This document shows, piece by piece, positions 36,686-45,683 of a stretch of 64,000 bases of DNA. The translations under genes were made by a program, and so were the position numbers. A model generated the notes under the pieces. That model was not told where the DNA came from. It made no database searches and saw nothing but the letters and a program-made list of their open reading frames with translations. The stretch comes from Streptomyces sp. NBC_00344 (GTDB lineage: Bacteria > Actinomycetota > Actinomycetes > Streptomycetales > Streptomycetaceae): contig NZ_CP107996.1 in assembly GCF_036088315.1 (NCBI RefSeq), positions 1,756,501-1,820,500 on the forward strand. The letters run 5' to 3'. How positions within the stretch are numbered: the first letter of the stretch is position 1; the number at the start of each line of letters is the position of its first letter.

Positions 36686-37843
36686 TCAGCGCAAGCCCGT
36701 CGGACGGCTCAGCGCCGCCTGGATGAGCTTGTCCACCAGTTCCGGGTAGCCGACACCGCTCTCCTGCCACATCCGCGGGTACATCGAGATCGGTGTGAAG
36801 CCCGGCATCGTGTTGATCTCGTTGATGACGAACCCGCCGTCGTCGGTGAGGAAGAAGTCGGCGCGCACCAGGCCCTCGCAGGATGTGGCGTCGAAAGCGG
36901 CGACGGCCAGCCGCTGCACCTCGGCGGTCTCCTCGGGGGTCAGCGGCGCGGGCACCAGGCCGTTTGCCGCGTCGATGTACTTCGCCTCGAAGTCGTAGAA
37001 GTCGTGCGAGGTGACCGGCGGGATCTCGGCGGGCACGCTCGCCCGCGGCCCGTCCTCGAACTCCAGCACTCCGCACTCGATCTCACGGCCGCGCAGCAGC
37101 GACTCGACCAGGATCTTCGGGTCGTGTCGCCTGGCCTCCTCGACCGCGTCGTCGAGACCTGCGAGCGAGTCGACCTTCGTGATGCCCATCGACGAGCCGC
37201 CGCGCGCGGGTTTGATGAAGAGCGGCCAGCCGTGCTCGCCGGCGAAGTCCACGATTCTTCTCCGGGCGGCCGCCGGGTCACGGTCCCACTCGCGGGGCCG
37301 GATCACCTCGTACGGGCCGACGGGCAGCCCGAAGGAGATGAACACCCGCTTCATGTACTCCTTGTCCTGGCCCACGGCCGAGGCGAGCACACCGGCGCCG
37401 ACATAGGGCACTCCGGATAGCTCCAGCAGGCCCTGGAGCGTGCCGTCCTCGCCGTACGGGCCGTGCAGCATGGGAAAGACGACATCGACGTCCCCCAGCG
37501 CTTTGGGCACCGAGCCCGGCTCGCTGTAGACGACTTCACGGTTCCCGGGGTCGACGGAGAGCACCACGCCGCCCTCGGTGGACTCGGCGAGCGCGGCGAC
37601 CGTCGGCAGCGTACGGTCGTTGATCGCCATCCGCTCGGGGTCGTCCGCGGTCAGCGCCCAGCGGCCGTCCGTGGTGATGCCGATGGGCAGCACGTCGTAC
37701 TTCGTACGGTCGATGGCGCGCAGGACCGCGCCCGCGGTCACCACCGAGATGGCATGTTCGGAGCTGCGTCCGCCGAAGACGACCGCCACACGCGGCTTAC
37801 GACGCTGCTGCTCAGGGTTCTGGGAGGAGTTCTCGCTGCTCAT
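36686..37843 (-). CDS. ddl: D-alanine-D-alanine ligase
   Basis: ATP-grasp enzyme that makes the D-Ala-D-Ala dipeptide of peptidoglycan. The 385-residue protein shows VAVVFGGRSSEHAISV at the N-terminus, HGPYGEDGTLQG, WPLFIKPARGGSSMG, FYDFEAKYIDA in the omega loop, and VINEINTMPGFTPISMYP with the metal ligands. The Lys-Tyr in the omega loop is the form linked with D-Ala rather than D-lactate ligases, so this is the housekeeping enzyme, not a Van-type one. It lies downstream of gpsA on the same strand. Confidence 0.96.
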   Translation of the reverse strand: MSSENSSQNPEQQRRKPRVAVVFGGRSSEHAISVVTAGAVLRAIDRTKYDVLPIGITTDGRWALTADDPERMAINDRTLPTVAALAESTEGGVVLSVDPGNREVVYSEPGSVPKALGDVDVVFPMLHGPYGEDGTLQGLLELSGVPYVGAGVLASAVGQDKEYMKRVFISFGLPVGPYEVIRPREWDRDPAAARRRIVDFAGEHGWPLFIKPARGGSSMGITKVDSLAGLDDAVEEARRHDPKILVESLLRGREIECGVLEFEDGPRASVPAEIPPVTSHDFYDFEAKYIDAANGLVPAPLTPEETAEVQRLAVAAFDATSCEGLVRADFFLTDDGGFVINEINTMPGFTPISMYPRMWQESGVGYPELVDKLIQAALSRPTGLR

Positions 37844-37877
37844 ATCGCGTTGAGAGTACCTGCTGGTAGGAATTCAG

Positions 37878-38879
37878 TCAGCGACGCTCGGCCTTGGCGC
37901 TGCGTGACATCAGTTCCTTCAGTGCGACGACCGGCGCCTTCCCGTGATGCACGATGTCCACGACGGTTTCGGTGATGGGCATTTCGACGTGGTGCCGCCG
38001 GGCCAGATCGGCCACCGATTCGCAGGATTTGACGCCTTCGGCCGTCTGGCTGGTGGCCGCGATGGTCTCCTGCAGGGTCATGCCCCGCCCGAGGTTGGTG
38101 CCGAAGGTGTGGTTGCGTGAGAGCGGCGACGAGCAGGTGGCGACGAGGTCACCGAGCCCGGCGAGTCCGGAGAAGGTCAGCGGATCGGCGCCCATCGCCA
38201 GGCCGAGCCGGGTGGTTTCGGCCAGCCCGCGGGTGATCAGTGAGCCCTTGGCGTTGTCACCGAGACCCATGCCGTCGGCGATCCCGACGGCGAGGCCGAT
38301 CACGTTCTTGACCGCACCGCCGAGCTCACACCCGACCACGTCGGTGTTGGTGTAGGGCCGGAAGTACGCGGTGTGGCAGGCGGCCTGGAGGCGCTGGGCC
38401 ACTGCTTCGTCCGAGCAGGCGACCACGGCGGCGGCCGGCATCCGGCCCGCGATCTCCTTGGCCAGGTTGGGACCGGTGAGGACCGCGACCCGCTCGGCGG
38501 GGACCTTGGCGACCTCTTCGATCACCTCGCTCATCCGCTTGGCCGTGCCGAGTTCGACGCCCTTCATCAGCGACACCAGGACGGTCTCCGACGGCAACAG
38601 CTCCGCCCAGTCGGCGAGGTTGGCGCGCAGTGTCTGGGACGGCACGGCCAGCACCGTGAAGTCGGCGCCGCGGGCGGCCTCGATGGGGTCGGTGGTGGCC
38701 CGTACCGATGCGGGAAGCTCGATTCCCGGCAGATAATCGGGGTTGGTACGAGTCGTGTTGATGGCGTCGACGAGCCCGGCGCGGCGCCCCCAGAGGGTCA
38801 CCTCACAGCCCGCGTCGGCGAGGACCATGGCGAACGCCGTGCCCCAGGATCCGTTGCCGAAAACGGCCGCTCGCGTCAC
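37878..38879 (-). CDS. gpsA: Glycerol-3-phosphate dehydrogenase [NAD(P)+]
   Basis: Makes sn-glycerol 3-phosphate from dihydroxyacetone phosphate for phospholipids. The 333-residue protein has the dinucleotide motif AVFGNGSWGTAFAMVLA, VSLMKGVE, LTGPNLAKEIA, the catalytic-Lys region GCELGGAVKNVIGLAVGI and GLGDLVATCSSPLSRN. The GTG start overlaps the plsC stop (GTGA), so acyltransferase and substrate supply are co-translated. It lies 34 bases ahead of ddl. Confidence 0.96.
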   Translation of the reverse strand: MTRAAVFGNGSWGTAFAMVLADAGCEVTLWGRRAGLVDAINTTRTNPDYLPGIELPASVRATTDPIEAARGADFTVLAVPSQTLRANLADWAELLPSETVLVSLMKGVELGTAKRMSEVIEEVAKVPAERVAVLTGPNLAKEIAGRMPAAAVVACSDEAVAQRLQAACHTAYFRPYTNTDVVGCELGGAVKNVIGLAVGIADGMGLGDNAKGSLITRGLAETTRLGLAMGADPLTFSGLAGLGDLVATCSSPLSRNHTFGTNLGRGMTLQETIAATSQTAEGVKSCESVADLARRHHVEMPITETVVDIVHHGKAPVVALKELMSRSAKAERR

Positions 38880-39628
38880 TTGGTGCCCTCCCCTGCGGCC
38901 TTGCGCCGCTCTTCCGTGCGGGCCTTGCGGTGATCGTAGGGCTCGTCGGGAGCCTTCTCACCGCGCAGTTCCTCCAGCAGGGCGGTGATCGCCGCCATGA
39001 CTGCCTCGGTCGCCTCCCTCAGCACCTCGGGCGTCGGGTCCTGGCCGTAGAAGCGCGCCAGGTCGACGGGCGGTCCTGCCTTGACCACCAGGGTCTTCCG
39101 CGGGAAGAGGCGGATCCGCTTCTCCTTGGCGTACGGCGGCATGGCCAGGTTGGCGCCCCACTGGGCCACCGGGATAACAGGCGCCTTGGTGAGCAGCGCG
39201 GCCCGTGCGACCCCGCTCTTGGCAGTCATCGGCCACTGTCCGGGGTCGCGGGTGAGGGTGCCTTCGGGATAGAAGGCCACGCACTGCCCCTGTTCGACGG
39301 CCTCCACTGCGGCGCGGAAGGCGCCGAACGCGTTGGAGGAATCGCGGTAGACCGGGATCTGCCCGGTGCCGCGCAGCAGCAGCCCGACACCAGGCACGTC
39401 GAAGAGCGCCGCCTTGGCCAGGAAACGGGGGACTTTACCCGTGTTGTACTGGAAGTGCCCGTAGGAGAACATATCCAGATACGAGTTGTGATTGACGGCG
39501 GTGATAAATCCGCCGTCATCCGGAATGTGTTCCATTCCGCTCCAGTCCCGCTTGAACAGAACCAGCAACGGCGGTTTCGAAATGACCGCCGCCAGGCGGT
39601 ACCAGAAGCCGATTCTACGGCCGGACAC
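38876..39628 (-). CDS. plsC: 1-acyl-sn-glycerol-3-phosphate acyltransferase (PlsC family)
   Basis: Membrane-associated acyltransferase of phospholipid synthesis, 250 residues. The catalytic box is NHNSYLD (HX4D), with the substrate site FYPEGTLTRDPG and a hydrophobic start. It is coupled to gpsA by a four-base overlap, so glycerol-phosphate formation and acylation are co-expressed. A charged C-terminal tail (DEPYDHRKARTEERRK) is likely cytosolic. Divergent from cofC. Confidence 0.92.
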   Translation of the reverse strand: MSGRRIGFWYRLAAVISKPPLLVLFKRDWSGMEHIPDDGGFITAVNHNSYLDMFSYGHFQYNTGKVPRFLAKAALFDVPGVGLLLRGTGQIPVYRDSSNAFGAFRAAVEAVEQGQCVAFYPEGTLTRDPGQWPMTAKSGVARAALLTKAPVIPVAQWGANLAMPPYAKEKRIRLFPRKTLVVKAGPPVDLARFYGQDPTPEVLREATEAVMAAITALLEELRGEKAPDEPYDHRKARTEERRKAAGEGTK

Positions 39629-39762
39629 CCGGACACCTTCCTCTAGGACTCATTGCCCGGTCACCGAACGTCGAGTCTCGCCCCAGGCCCCTGCTCTGTC
39701 GAGAACACCGTACGCCCGGCCCGGCCCGTCCGGTATCGCGGGCTCGGGCCACAATAGGACCG

Positions 39763-40431
39763 ATGCCGAACATGGATCGGGCCGCCAACTGGTCCCTGGT
39801 CGTACCCCTGAAGCCCTTGGCGCTGGCGAAAAGCAGACTTGCTCCGACGGCGGACGACGAGGTACGCCCGGAGCTCGCTCTCGCCTTCGCCCAGGACACC
39901 GTGGCCGCGGCACTGGCTTGTTCTGCCGTGCGGGATGTGGCCGTAGTCACCAATGACGCCCGTGCGTCGGCGGAGCTGGCTGCCCTGGGTGCCCGGATTG
40001 TGCCGGATCTTTCCACGACGGGACTCAACGGCGCACTCACGCTCGGAGCGCGTTCGGTGCGCGCGTCGCGCCCCGGAGCGGCGGTGGCCGCACTGAATGC
40101 CGATCTTCCGGCGCTGCGTCCCGGGGAATTGCGACGGGTGCTCGACCGTGCAGCAGATTTTCAACGGGCATTTCTGGCTGATGCCGCCGGAATCGGCACA
40201 ACGTTGCTCACGTCGGCTCCCGGAGTCGAATTGGGGCCGGTTTTCGGCGGCCGCTCCCGGGCGGGGCATTCCGCCTCCGGTGCTGTGGAGATACTGCTGG
40301 ACGGGGTCGCCTCGGTCCGCCAGGACGTGGACACCGGGGACGATCTGCGGGTCGCTGCCGCGATGGGGCTCGGCCGGTACACATCCCGGCGGTATGGGGC
40401 GGCCGGGCTGCGGGGGCCGGGCGGCGGCTGA
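39763..40431 (+). CDS. cofC: 2-phospho-L-lactate (phosphoenolpyruvate) guanylyltransferase CofC/FbiD
   Basis: Nucleotidyltransferase of coenzyme F420 synthesis that activates the lactyl or PEP moiety with GTP. The 222-residue protein has the family start WSLVVPLKPLALAKSRLAP, VVTNDARA, GLNGALTLGA and ALNADLPALRPGEL with the metal-binding NAD motif. In actinobacteria the substrate is probably PEP. The ATG at 39763 has AGGA three bases before it; the ATG at 39772 is an alternative start. It is divergent from plsC. Confidence 0.93.
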   Translation: MPNMDRAANWSLVVPLKPLALAKSRLAPTADDEVRPELALAFAQDTVAAALACSAVRDVAVVTNDARASAELAALGARIVPDLSTTGLNGALTLGARSVRASRPGAAVAALNADLPALRPGELRRVLDRAADFQRAFLADAAGIGTTLLTSAPGVELGPVFGGRSRAGHSASGAVEILLDGVASVRQDVDTGDDLRVAAAMGLGRYTSRRYGAAGLRGPGGG

Positions 40432-40465
40432 CAGCGCCTCCTGCCCGAGGCTCTAAGCTGCGGCC

Positions 40466-40669
40466 ATGCAGGCGACCGCGTACACATACGACTCCGAGAC
40501 CCGCAGCGGCAGTGTGCTGCTCGACGACGGCACCCCGGTGGATTTCGACGCCCCGGCCTTCGACGCCGGGGGGCTGCGTCTCCTGCGGCCCGGCCAGCGG
40601 GTGCGGATCGAGACCACGGGTGAGGGCGACAGCCGGCACATCACCCTGATCACACTGCAGACCCTCTGA
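40466..40669 (+). CDS. Small conserved protein, possibly cold-shock-like (67 residues)
   Basis: Not firmly recognised. The product reads MQATAYTYDSETRSGSVLL, DDGTPVDFDAPAF, LRLLRPGQRVRIETTG and ends in HITLITLQTL: short beta strands in the order of an OB-fold/cold-shock domain, but without the aromatic RNP motifs of CspA. It lies 34 bases after cofC and could be in its operon; the perfect terminator after it supports it as the end of that unit. Confidence 0.7.
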   Translation: MQATAYTYDSETRSGSVLLDDGTPVDFDAPAFDAGGLRLLRPGQRVRIETTGEGDSRHITLITLQTL

Positions 40670-40708
40670 CCGCACGTCTTCCGGCGGCTTGTCCTGCCGA
40701 CGCGCCGC

Positions 40709-40737
40709 GGGCCGGGCTCCCCAGGGGAGCCCGGCCC
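40709..40737. terminator. Perfect bidirectional terminator between the small gene and hupS
   Basis: GGGCCGGGCTCCCC and GGGGAGCCCGGCCC pair over 14 bp with a one-base loop. The two flanking genes converge on it. Confidence 0.88.
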
Positions 40738-40760
40738 GACGCGTGGGTGGCCTGTGCCGC

Positions 40761-41420
40761 TTACTTCTTCCGTGCGGTGGCCTTCTTGGCGGTGGTCTTG
40801 CGCGCCGTGGTCTTCTTCGCGGGCGCCTTCTTGGCCACGGCCTTCTTCGCCGGGGCGGTCTTCTTCGCGGTGGCCTTCTTCGTGGTGGCCTTCTTCGCCG
40901 GCGTGGCCTTCTTCGCGGCCGTCTTCGCGGCGGAGCCGGTCTTCTTGGCTGCTGTGGCCGTCTTCTTCGCCGGCGTCGTCTTCTTGGCGGCGGTCTTCGC
41001 GGCCGTGGTCTTCTTCGCTGCCGTCTTCTTGGCGGCGGTGGCCTTCTTGGCCGCGGCCTTCTTGACGGCCGTACGCGTGGAAGATCCGCCCGAGAGGCTG
41101 CCCTTGGGCGCCTTCTTGACGGCCACATCGTTCTTCGGGAGCTTCTTCGAGCCGCTGACCAGGTCCTTGAAGCCCTGACCGGCGCGGAAACGCGGAACCG
41201 AGGTCTTCTTGACCCGTACCCGCTCTCCCGTCTGAGGGTTACGGGCGTAACGGGCCGGGCGGTCGACCTTCTCGAACGATCCGAAGCCGGTGACCGAGAC
41301 CCGGTCGCCTCCGACCACCGCGCGGACGATGGCGTCCAGTACCGCGTCCACCGCGTCTGCGGCCTGCTGGCGGCCGCCGACCTTGTCGGCAATGGCCTCT
41401 ACGAGCTGCGCCTTGTTCAC
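40761..41420 (-). CDS. hupS: HU-type nucleoid protein HupS with Lys-Ala-rich tail
   Basis: DNA-bending nucleoid protein of 219 residues. Residues 1-93 are a normal HU domain (MNKAQLVEAIADKVGG; GFGSFEKVDRPARYARNPQTG); the rest is a histone-H1-like tail of repeated AAKKTT/AKKA units. In S. coelicolor HupS is the developmentally up-regulated HU that condenses spore DNA. The GTG start is preceded by AAGGGG. The tail is low-complexity in DNA too, so unit number may vary between strains. Confidence 0.94.
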   Translation of the reverse strand: MNKAQLVEAIADKVGGRQQAADAVDAVLDAIVRAVVGGDRVSVTGFGSFEKVDRPARYARNPQTGERVRVKKTSVPRFRAGQGFKDLVSGSKKLPKNDVAVKKAPKGSLSGGSSTRTAVKKAAAKKATAAKKTAAKKTTAAKTAAKKTTPAKKTATAAKKTGSAAKTAAKKATPAKKATTKKATAKKTAPAKKAVAKKAPAKKTTARKTTAKKATARKK

Positions 41421-41545
41421 GTCTTCCCCTTCGGAGACATTGCCAGAACGAAACTGTTCAGGCTTTTTCGCACGTTAGGCAGATATATACCGCAAATCAA
41501 ACACGAAACGGTCTAATCACCCTTGTGCCGCAACGAACTGAACCG

Positions 41546-41791
41546 TCACGGAGATCCACCAAGGGAGTTGCCATCGGGGAATCGACCCTCGTCGAGGTCC
41601 TTCATCAACCGATCCAGGCGCGTTGCTGCATCGGTGAGATCGTGCTTCGCCGCGGCCGTGATGACCAACAGCTTCCGGGACAGCGCCATCCTTACGCCCT
41701 CCGGGACTTGCAGTTCGCGCACCCTTGTGTGCGCTTCTTTCAATTGTTCGGCGACTTCCGCGTAGAGCTTGAGTTGGTTGTCGCTTCCCAT
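41546..41791 (-). CDS. Small conserved protein of unknown function (81 residues)
   Basis: I do not recognise a named family. The product is mostly helical: MGSDNQLKLYAEVAEQLKEAH, VRMALSRKLLVITAAAKHDL, RLDRLMKDLDEGRFPDG. It lies between leuD and hupS, where I recall a conserved streptomycete protein. The ATG at 41789-41791 is chosen over a longer reading (to 41842) that would run into the leuD terminator region. Confidence 0.65.
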   Translation of the reverse strand: MGSDNQLKLYAEVAEQLKEAHTRVRELQVPEGVRMALSRKLLVITAAAKHDLTDAATRLDRLMKDLDEGRFPDGNSLGGSP

Positions 41792-41844
41792 GCGCCGATT
41801 GTGCCATCTGGGGCGAGTTGTCGCCCGACGGGGGCTCAACATGC

Positions 41845-41880
41845 GACTGCGCCCCCTGCCGGTCGGCAGGGGGCGCAGTC
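41845..41880 (-). terminator. Terminator of the leuC-leuD operon
   Basis: GACTGCGCCCCCTGCC-ggtc-GGCAGGGGGCGCAGTC, a 16-bp perfect stem with a four-base loop, 15 bases downstream of the leuD stop. Confidence 0.9.
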
Positions 41881-41895
41881 TCGAAAAAGCGCTGC

Positions 41896-42504
41896 TCAGA
41901 CCTCAATTGTGCGCGGCTTGAAGGCCGGGCGCGCCCCTTCGTAAGCCGTGATGTCCGCTTCGTTCTGAAGGGTGAGGGCGATGTCGTCCAGACCGTTCAG
42001 CAGACGCCAGCGGGCGTTCTCGTCGAGCTCGAAGTCCGCCGTCAGCTTTGATCCGTCGACAGCCTCCGCCAGGACCTGCCGGCCCTCCAGGTCCACCGTG
42101 ATTTCGGCATTCGGGTCGGCGTCGGTGAGGTCCCAGAGCGCGTCCACGACCTTCTGGTCGAGCACCACGGTCAGGAGGCCGTTCTTGAGCGAGTTGCCGC
42201 GGAAGATATCGGCGAACCGCGAGGAGATGACGGCCTTGAATCCGAAGTTCTGCAGCGCCCAGACCGCGTGCTCACGCGATGAGCCGGTGCCGAAGTCGGG
42301 ACCGGCCACCAGCACCGAGGCACCCGCGCGCTCGGGACGGTTCAGGATGAACTCGGGGTCCTTGCGCCAGGCCTCGAAGAGCCCGTCCTCGAAACCGTCC
42401 CGGGTGACCTTCTTCAGCCAGTGGGCCGGGATGATCTGGTCGGTGTCGACGTTGGAGCGGCGCAGCGGGACGCCCCTGCCGGTGTGCTTGGTGAAAGCTT
42501 CCAT
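41896..42504 (-). CDS. leuD: 3-isopropylmalate dehydratase small subunit
   Basis: Small subunit of isopropylmalate isomerase in leucine synthesis, 202 residues. Family motifs are the N-terminal [32 protein letters not shown] (substrate-binding swivel-domain loop) and [17 protein letters not shown]. It starts five bases after leuC and is followed by a strong terminator, so the two subunits are made from one message. Confidence 0.96.
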   Translation of the reverse strand: MEAFTKHTGRGVPLRRSNVDTDQIIPAHWLKKVTRDGFEDGLFEAWRKDPEFILNRPERAGASVLVAGPDFGTGSSREHAVWALQNFGFKAVISSRFADIFRGNSLKNGLLTVVLDQKVVDALWDLTDADPNAEITVDLEGRQVLAEAVDGSKLTADFELDENARWRLLNGLDDIALTLQNEADITAYEGARPAFKPRTIEV

Positions 42505-42509
42505 GGAAA

Positions 42510-43934
42510 TCAGGCCTCCACGAGGGTCGGGGCGTCGGACAGGTCGGCCGGCGAGGCCAGATGACCCAGCACCGCGGTGGCGGCAGCCACCTGCGGGGAG
42601 ACCAGGTGGGTACGCCCGCCCTTGCCCTGCCTGCCTTCGAAGTTACGGTTGGAGGTGGACGCGGAACGCTCGCCCGGCGCCAGTTGGTCGGGGTTCATGC
42701 CCAGGCACATCGAACAGCCCGCGTGCCGCCATTCGGCGCCCGCGGCGGTGAAGACCTTGTCCAGGCCTTCCTCCACTGCCTGCAGTGCGACCCGCACGGA
42801 GCCCGGGACGACCAGCATCCGTACGCCGTCGGCGACTTTGCGGCCCTCCAGGAGAGCGGCCGCGTTCCGCAGGTCCTCGATACGGCCGTTGGTGCAGGAA
42901 CCTACGAAGACCGTGTCGACCTTGATGTCGCGCAGCGGCTGTCCGGCCGTCAACCCCATGTACTCCAGGGCCTTTTCGGCGGCCAGGCGCTCCGATGCGT
43001 CTTCGTACGAAGCCGGGTCGGGGACGCTGGCCGAGAGCGGCGCGCCCTGGCCGGGGTTGGTGCCCCAGGTGACGAAGGGAGCCAGTTCGGCACCGTCGAT
43101 GAACACCTCGGCGTCGAAGACCGCGTCGTCGTCGGTGCGCAGCGTCTTCCAGTACTCGACCGCCGCGTCCCACTCGGCACCCTTCGGGGCGTGGTCACGG
43201 CCCTGGAGGTAGTCGAAGGTGGTCCGGTCGGGGGCGATCATGCCGGCCCGGGCACCCGCCTCGATCGACATGTTGCAGATGGTCATGCGGGCTTCCATCG
43301 ACAGCTTCTCGATGGCGGGTCCGCGGTATTCGAGGATGTAGCCCTGGCCGCCACCGGTGCCGATACGGGCGATGATCGCCAGGATCAGGTCCTTGGCGGT
43401 GACGGAGTCGGGCAGTTCGCCCCCGACCGTGATGGCCATCGTCTTCGGACGGTCCAGCGTCAGCGTCTGGGTGGCCAGCACGTGCTCGACCTGCGAGGTG
43501 CCGATACCGAACGCCAGCGCGCCGAACGCGCCGTGCGTGGACGTGTGGCTGTCACCGCAGACCACCGTGGTGCCCGGCTGGGTCAGACCCAGCTGCGGCC
43601 CCACGACGTGGACGACGCCCTGCTCGACATCGCCCAGCGGGTGCAGGCGTACACCGAACTCGGCGCAGTTCTTGCGCAGCGTCTCCAGCTGGACACGGGA
43701 CACCGGGTCCGCGATCGGCTTGTCGATGTCGAGGGTCGGGGTGTTGTGGTCCTCGGTGGCGATGGTGAGGTCGAGGCGCCGCACCGGCCGGCCGTTCTGG
43801 CGCAGGCCGTCGAACGCCTGCGGGCTGGTCACCTCGTGCAGCAGGTGCAGATCGATGAAGAGGAGGTCGGGCTCGCCTTCGGCGCGCCTGACGACATGGT
43901 CGTCCCAGACCTTCTCCGCGAGTGTCCTACCCAT
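42510..43934 (-). CDS. leuC: 3-isopropylmalate dehydratase large subunit
   Basis: Iron-sulfur (aconitase-type) large subunit, 474 residues. Motifs include VWDDHVVRR, the [14 protein letters not shown] loop, [13 protein letters not shown] with the first cluster Cys, and [13 protein letters not shown] with the other two. It is first in leuC-leuD and divergent from ndgR, whose product is known in S. coelicolor to regulate leucine genes. The 172-base intergenic region carries a palindrome at 44076-44092 that could serve both genes. Confidence 0.97.
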   Translation of the reverse strand: MGRTLAEKVWDDHVVRRAEGEPDLLFIDLHLLHEVTSPQAFDGLRQNGRPVRRLDLTIATEDHNTPTLDIDKPIADPVSRVQLETLRKNCAEFGVRLHPLGDVEQGVVHVVGPQLGLTQPGTTVVCGDSHTSTHGAFGALAFGIGTSQVEHVLATQTLTLDRPKTMAITVGGELPDSVTAKDLILAIIARIGTGGGQGYILEYRGPAIEKLSMEARMTICNMSIEAGARAGMIAPDRTTFDYLQGRDHAPKGAEWDAAVEYWKTLRTDDDAVFDAEVFIDGAELAPFVTWGTNPGQGAPLSASVPDPASYEDASERLAAEKALEYMGLTAGQPLRDIKVDTVFVGSCTNGRIEDLRNAAALLEGRKVADGVRMLVVPGSVRVALQAVEEGLDKVFTAAGAEWRHAGCSMCLGMNPDQLAPGERSASTSNRNFEGRQGKGGRTHLVSPQVAAATAVLGHLASPADLSDAPTLVEA

Positions 43935-44075
43935 CGCTTTCCCTCCGGCCGGCGTCTTCGCCGGCCCAACTAGAAATCGGGCGTCCCCGTCCGAACCCCC
44001 GTACCGGGCGAAAACTGCGAGCCGTTGTACGGCCGCCCCTACAGGTTGGCAAGTTCCCGAGAAAATTGAACTTGC

Positions 44076-44092
44076 GTTTCACAGAGTGAGAC
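44076..44092. promoter_or_regulatory. Palindromic operator candidate between leuC and ndgR
   Basis: GTTTCAC-AGA-GTGAGAC is a 7+3+7 inverted repeat with one mismatch, 14 bases before the ndgR ATG and about 140 bases from leuC. A TTGAAC lies just before it. Its place suggests autoregulation by NdgR and control of leuCD. Confidence 0.55.
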
Positions 44093-44106
44093 GCGAGTAT
44101 CGTTGC

Positions 44107-44823
44107 ATGGACAACTCTAGCGGCGTCGGCGTTCTCGACAAGGCAGCTCTGGTATTGAGCGCTCTGGAGTCCGGCCCGGCCACCCTCGCCGGGCTGGTCG
44201 CGGCGACCGGGCTGGCACGACCCACGGCACATCGTCTTGCCGTGGCACTGGAACACCACCGACTGGTGGCGAGGGACATGCAGGGGCGCTTCATTCTCGG
44301 CCCGCGGCTTTCGGAACTCGCCGCTGCTGCGGGCGAGGACCGGCTGCTGGCGACGGCAGGACCGGTGCTGACGCACCTGCGCGATGTCACGGGTGAGAGC
44401 GCTCAGCTCTACCGACGACAGGGCGACATGCGGATCTGCGTGGCGGCGGCCGAGCGCCTCTCCGGCTTGCGGGACACCGTTCCGGTCGGCTCGACCCTCA
44501 CCATGAAGGCCGGCTCGTCGGCCCAGATCCTGATGGCCTGGGAGGAGCCCGAGCGTCTCCACCGAGGGCTCCAGGGTGCCCGCTTCACGGCGACGGCACT
44601 GTCAGGCGTACGGCGCAGGGGCTGGGCCCAGTCCATCGGCGAGCGCGAGCCGGGCGTGGCCTCGGTCTCCGCCCCGGTGCGCGGACCCTCCAACCGCGTG
44701 GTCGCGGCCGTCTCGGTATCGGGTCCGATCGAGCGGCTCACCCGGCACCCCGGCCGGATGCACGCCCAGGCGGTCATTGACGCGGCAGGCCGGCTCTCCG
44801 AGGCCCTGCGCCGGACCAGCTGA
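44107..44823 (+). CDS. ndgR: IclR-family regulator NdgR
   Basis: IclR-type regulator of 238 residues. The winged helix covers residues 8-65 (LDKAALVLSALESGPATLAG; TGLARPTAHRLAVALE), and the effector-binding domain follows from about 80 (HLRDVTGESAQLYRR; SSAQILMAW). NdgR in S. coelicolor controls amino-acid genes including leuCD and affects antibiotic production. The ATG at 44107 is the natural start; the in-frame extension upstream passes antisense through leuC and is not coding. Only a short leader separates it from the palindrome. Confidence 0.93.
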   Translation: MDNSSGVGVLDKAALVLSALESGPATLAGLVAATGLARPTAHRLAVALEHHRLVARDMQGRFILGPRLSELAAAAGEDRLLATAGPVLTHLRDVTGESAQLYRRQGDMRICVAAAERLSGLRDTVPVGSTLTMKAGSSAQILMAWEEPERLHRGLQGARFTATALSGVRRRGWAQSIGEREPGVASVSAPVRGPSNRVVAAVSVSGPIERLTRHPGRMHAQAVIDAAGRLSEALRRTS

Positions 44824-44852
44824 CGCCGCGCAGCGCCTTTTTCCTTTCAGCA

Positions 44853-44876
44853 GGCCGCCCCAGCGTCGTGGCGGCC
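44853..44876 (+). terminator. Terminator downstream of ndgR
   Basis: GGCCGCC and GGCGGCC, ten bases apart, form a stem followed by ccccttt, 30 bases after the ndgR stop. Confidence 0.55.
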
Positions 44877-45337
44877 CCCTTTCCCGGCCGCCGGATCCCG
44901 GTCGGCCGCCCCCGGCCCGGTCACTTCGCGCCGGAGCGGTGCGCGAGACGATCCGCCACCGTGCGGCCCCTCCCCCGGACCGGCATCACACCGGTCGCCG
45001 CCGGACCGTGCAACGGCACATCGCCGTAGATCGACTCGTACGATCCCCCGGGCACGACGCAGGTCCCGTGCCATGGACGCGACGCAGTACATCCGCGGTG
45101 AGCCGGACGGCAGGGTGCAGCCGAGCAGCCCCGGCTCCGGTCTCTGCTCAACTCCCTGAGCATTATCGGCATTGCAAGCAGTACGGGCCTGCGGGCCGTT
45201 GCTGGTCTCGCTGCGCAGAGTGGCCCAGGAGGAGGAGTCGGCGCGGCACCACGGACTGTGAACCACCCACGGGGCAACGGGAGATCCGCGAACCCGGCCC
45301 GGCCGGCGGGCCGCCGGACAGCCGGCCGCGGCCATGC
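44877..45337. other. Gene-free interval between ndgR and the tRNA array
   Basis: About 460 bases with no convincing gene. Open frames here on both strands lack ribosome binding sites and family features, and some continue across the tRNA genes. No repeats of note apart from short GC-rich self-complementary blocks. Confidence 0.5.
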
Positions 45338-45366
45338 AAAAAGGCCCTTCACCGAAGTGAAGGACC
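45338..45366 (-). terminator. Terminator of the tRNA operon
   Basis: On the minus strand the stem GGTCCTTCAC and GTGAAGGGCC with a TTCG tetraloop is followed by TTTTT. It lies 12 bases after the last tRNA gene. Confidence 0.9.
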
Positions 45367-45377
45367 CTTCCATCCTG

Positions 45378-45450
45378 TACCCCCGACCGGATTCGAACCG
45401 GCGCTACTGCCGTGAGAGGGCAGCGTGCTAGGCCGCTACACAACGGGGGC
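45378..45450 (-). tRNA. tRNA-Glu (CUC), third Glu gene of the array
   Basis: Cloverleaf with anticodon loop CTCTCAC (anticodon CUC), T-loop GGTTCGAATCC, acceptor GCCCCCG/CGGGGGT (G1-U72), discriminator A. CCA is not encoded. It is last in the minus-strand array and is followed by the TTCG-loop terminator. Confidence 0.97.
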
Positions 45451-45469
45451 GTGTACTACAGATGTTGCG

Positions 45470-45541
45470 CTGGGCTACCAGGACTCGAACCTAGAATGAC
45501 GGTACCAGAAACCGTTGTGTTGCCAATTACACCATAGCCCA
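45470..45541 (-). tRNA. tRNA-Gln (CUG), second Gln gene of the array
   Basis: Anticodon loop TTCTGGT (anticodon CUG), T-loop GGTTCGAGTCC, acceptor TGGGCTA/TAGCCCA with a U1-A72 pair and discriminator G. The U1-A72 pair is the known recognition feature for the GatCAB amidotransferase, consistent with indirect Gln-tRNA formation. CCA is not encoded. Confidence 0.97.
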
Positions 45542-45549
45542 TGGTGGAG

Positions 45550-45622
45550 TACCCCCGACCGGATTCGAACCGGCGCTACTGCCGTGAGAGGGCAGCGTGC
45601 TAGGCCGCTACACAACGGGGGC
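45550..45622 (-). tRNA. tRNA-Glu (CUC), second Glu gene of the array
   Basis: Identical in the mature region to the Glu gene at 45378-45450; only eight bases separate its end from the tRNA-Gln at 45470-45541, so both come from one precursor. Confidence 0.97.
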
Positions 45623-45683
45623 CCTGGCGATCCTGCATCAAGTCCATCGGGTGCGACCCTGATGATCTCGCGGGAAGGATCTG

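Noticed and set aside
40761..41100. Repeated DNA in hupS as a CRISPR-like array
   Set aside because: The repeats are in-frame coding units for a Lys-Ala tail with no unique spacers.
43357..44823. A 488-residue reading of ndgR
   Set aside because: The first 250 residues are antisense to leuC; IclR proteins of this type begin at the ATG at 44107.
44847..45443. Open frames on both strands between ndgR and the tRNA array
   Set aside because: They lack ribosome binding sites and recognisable features and run into a tRNA gene and its terminator.
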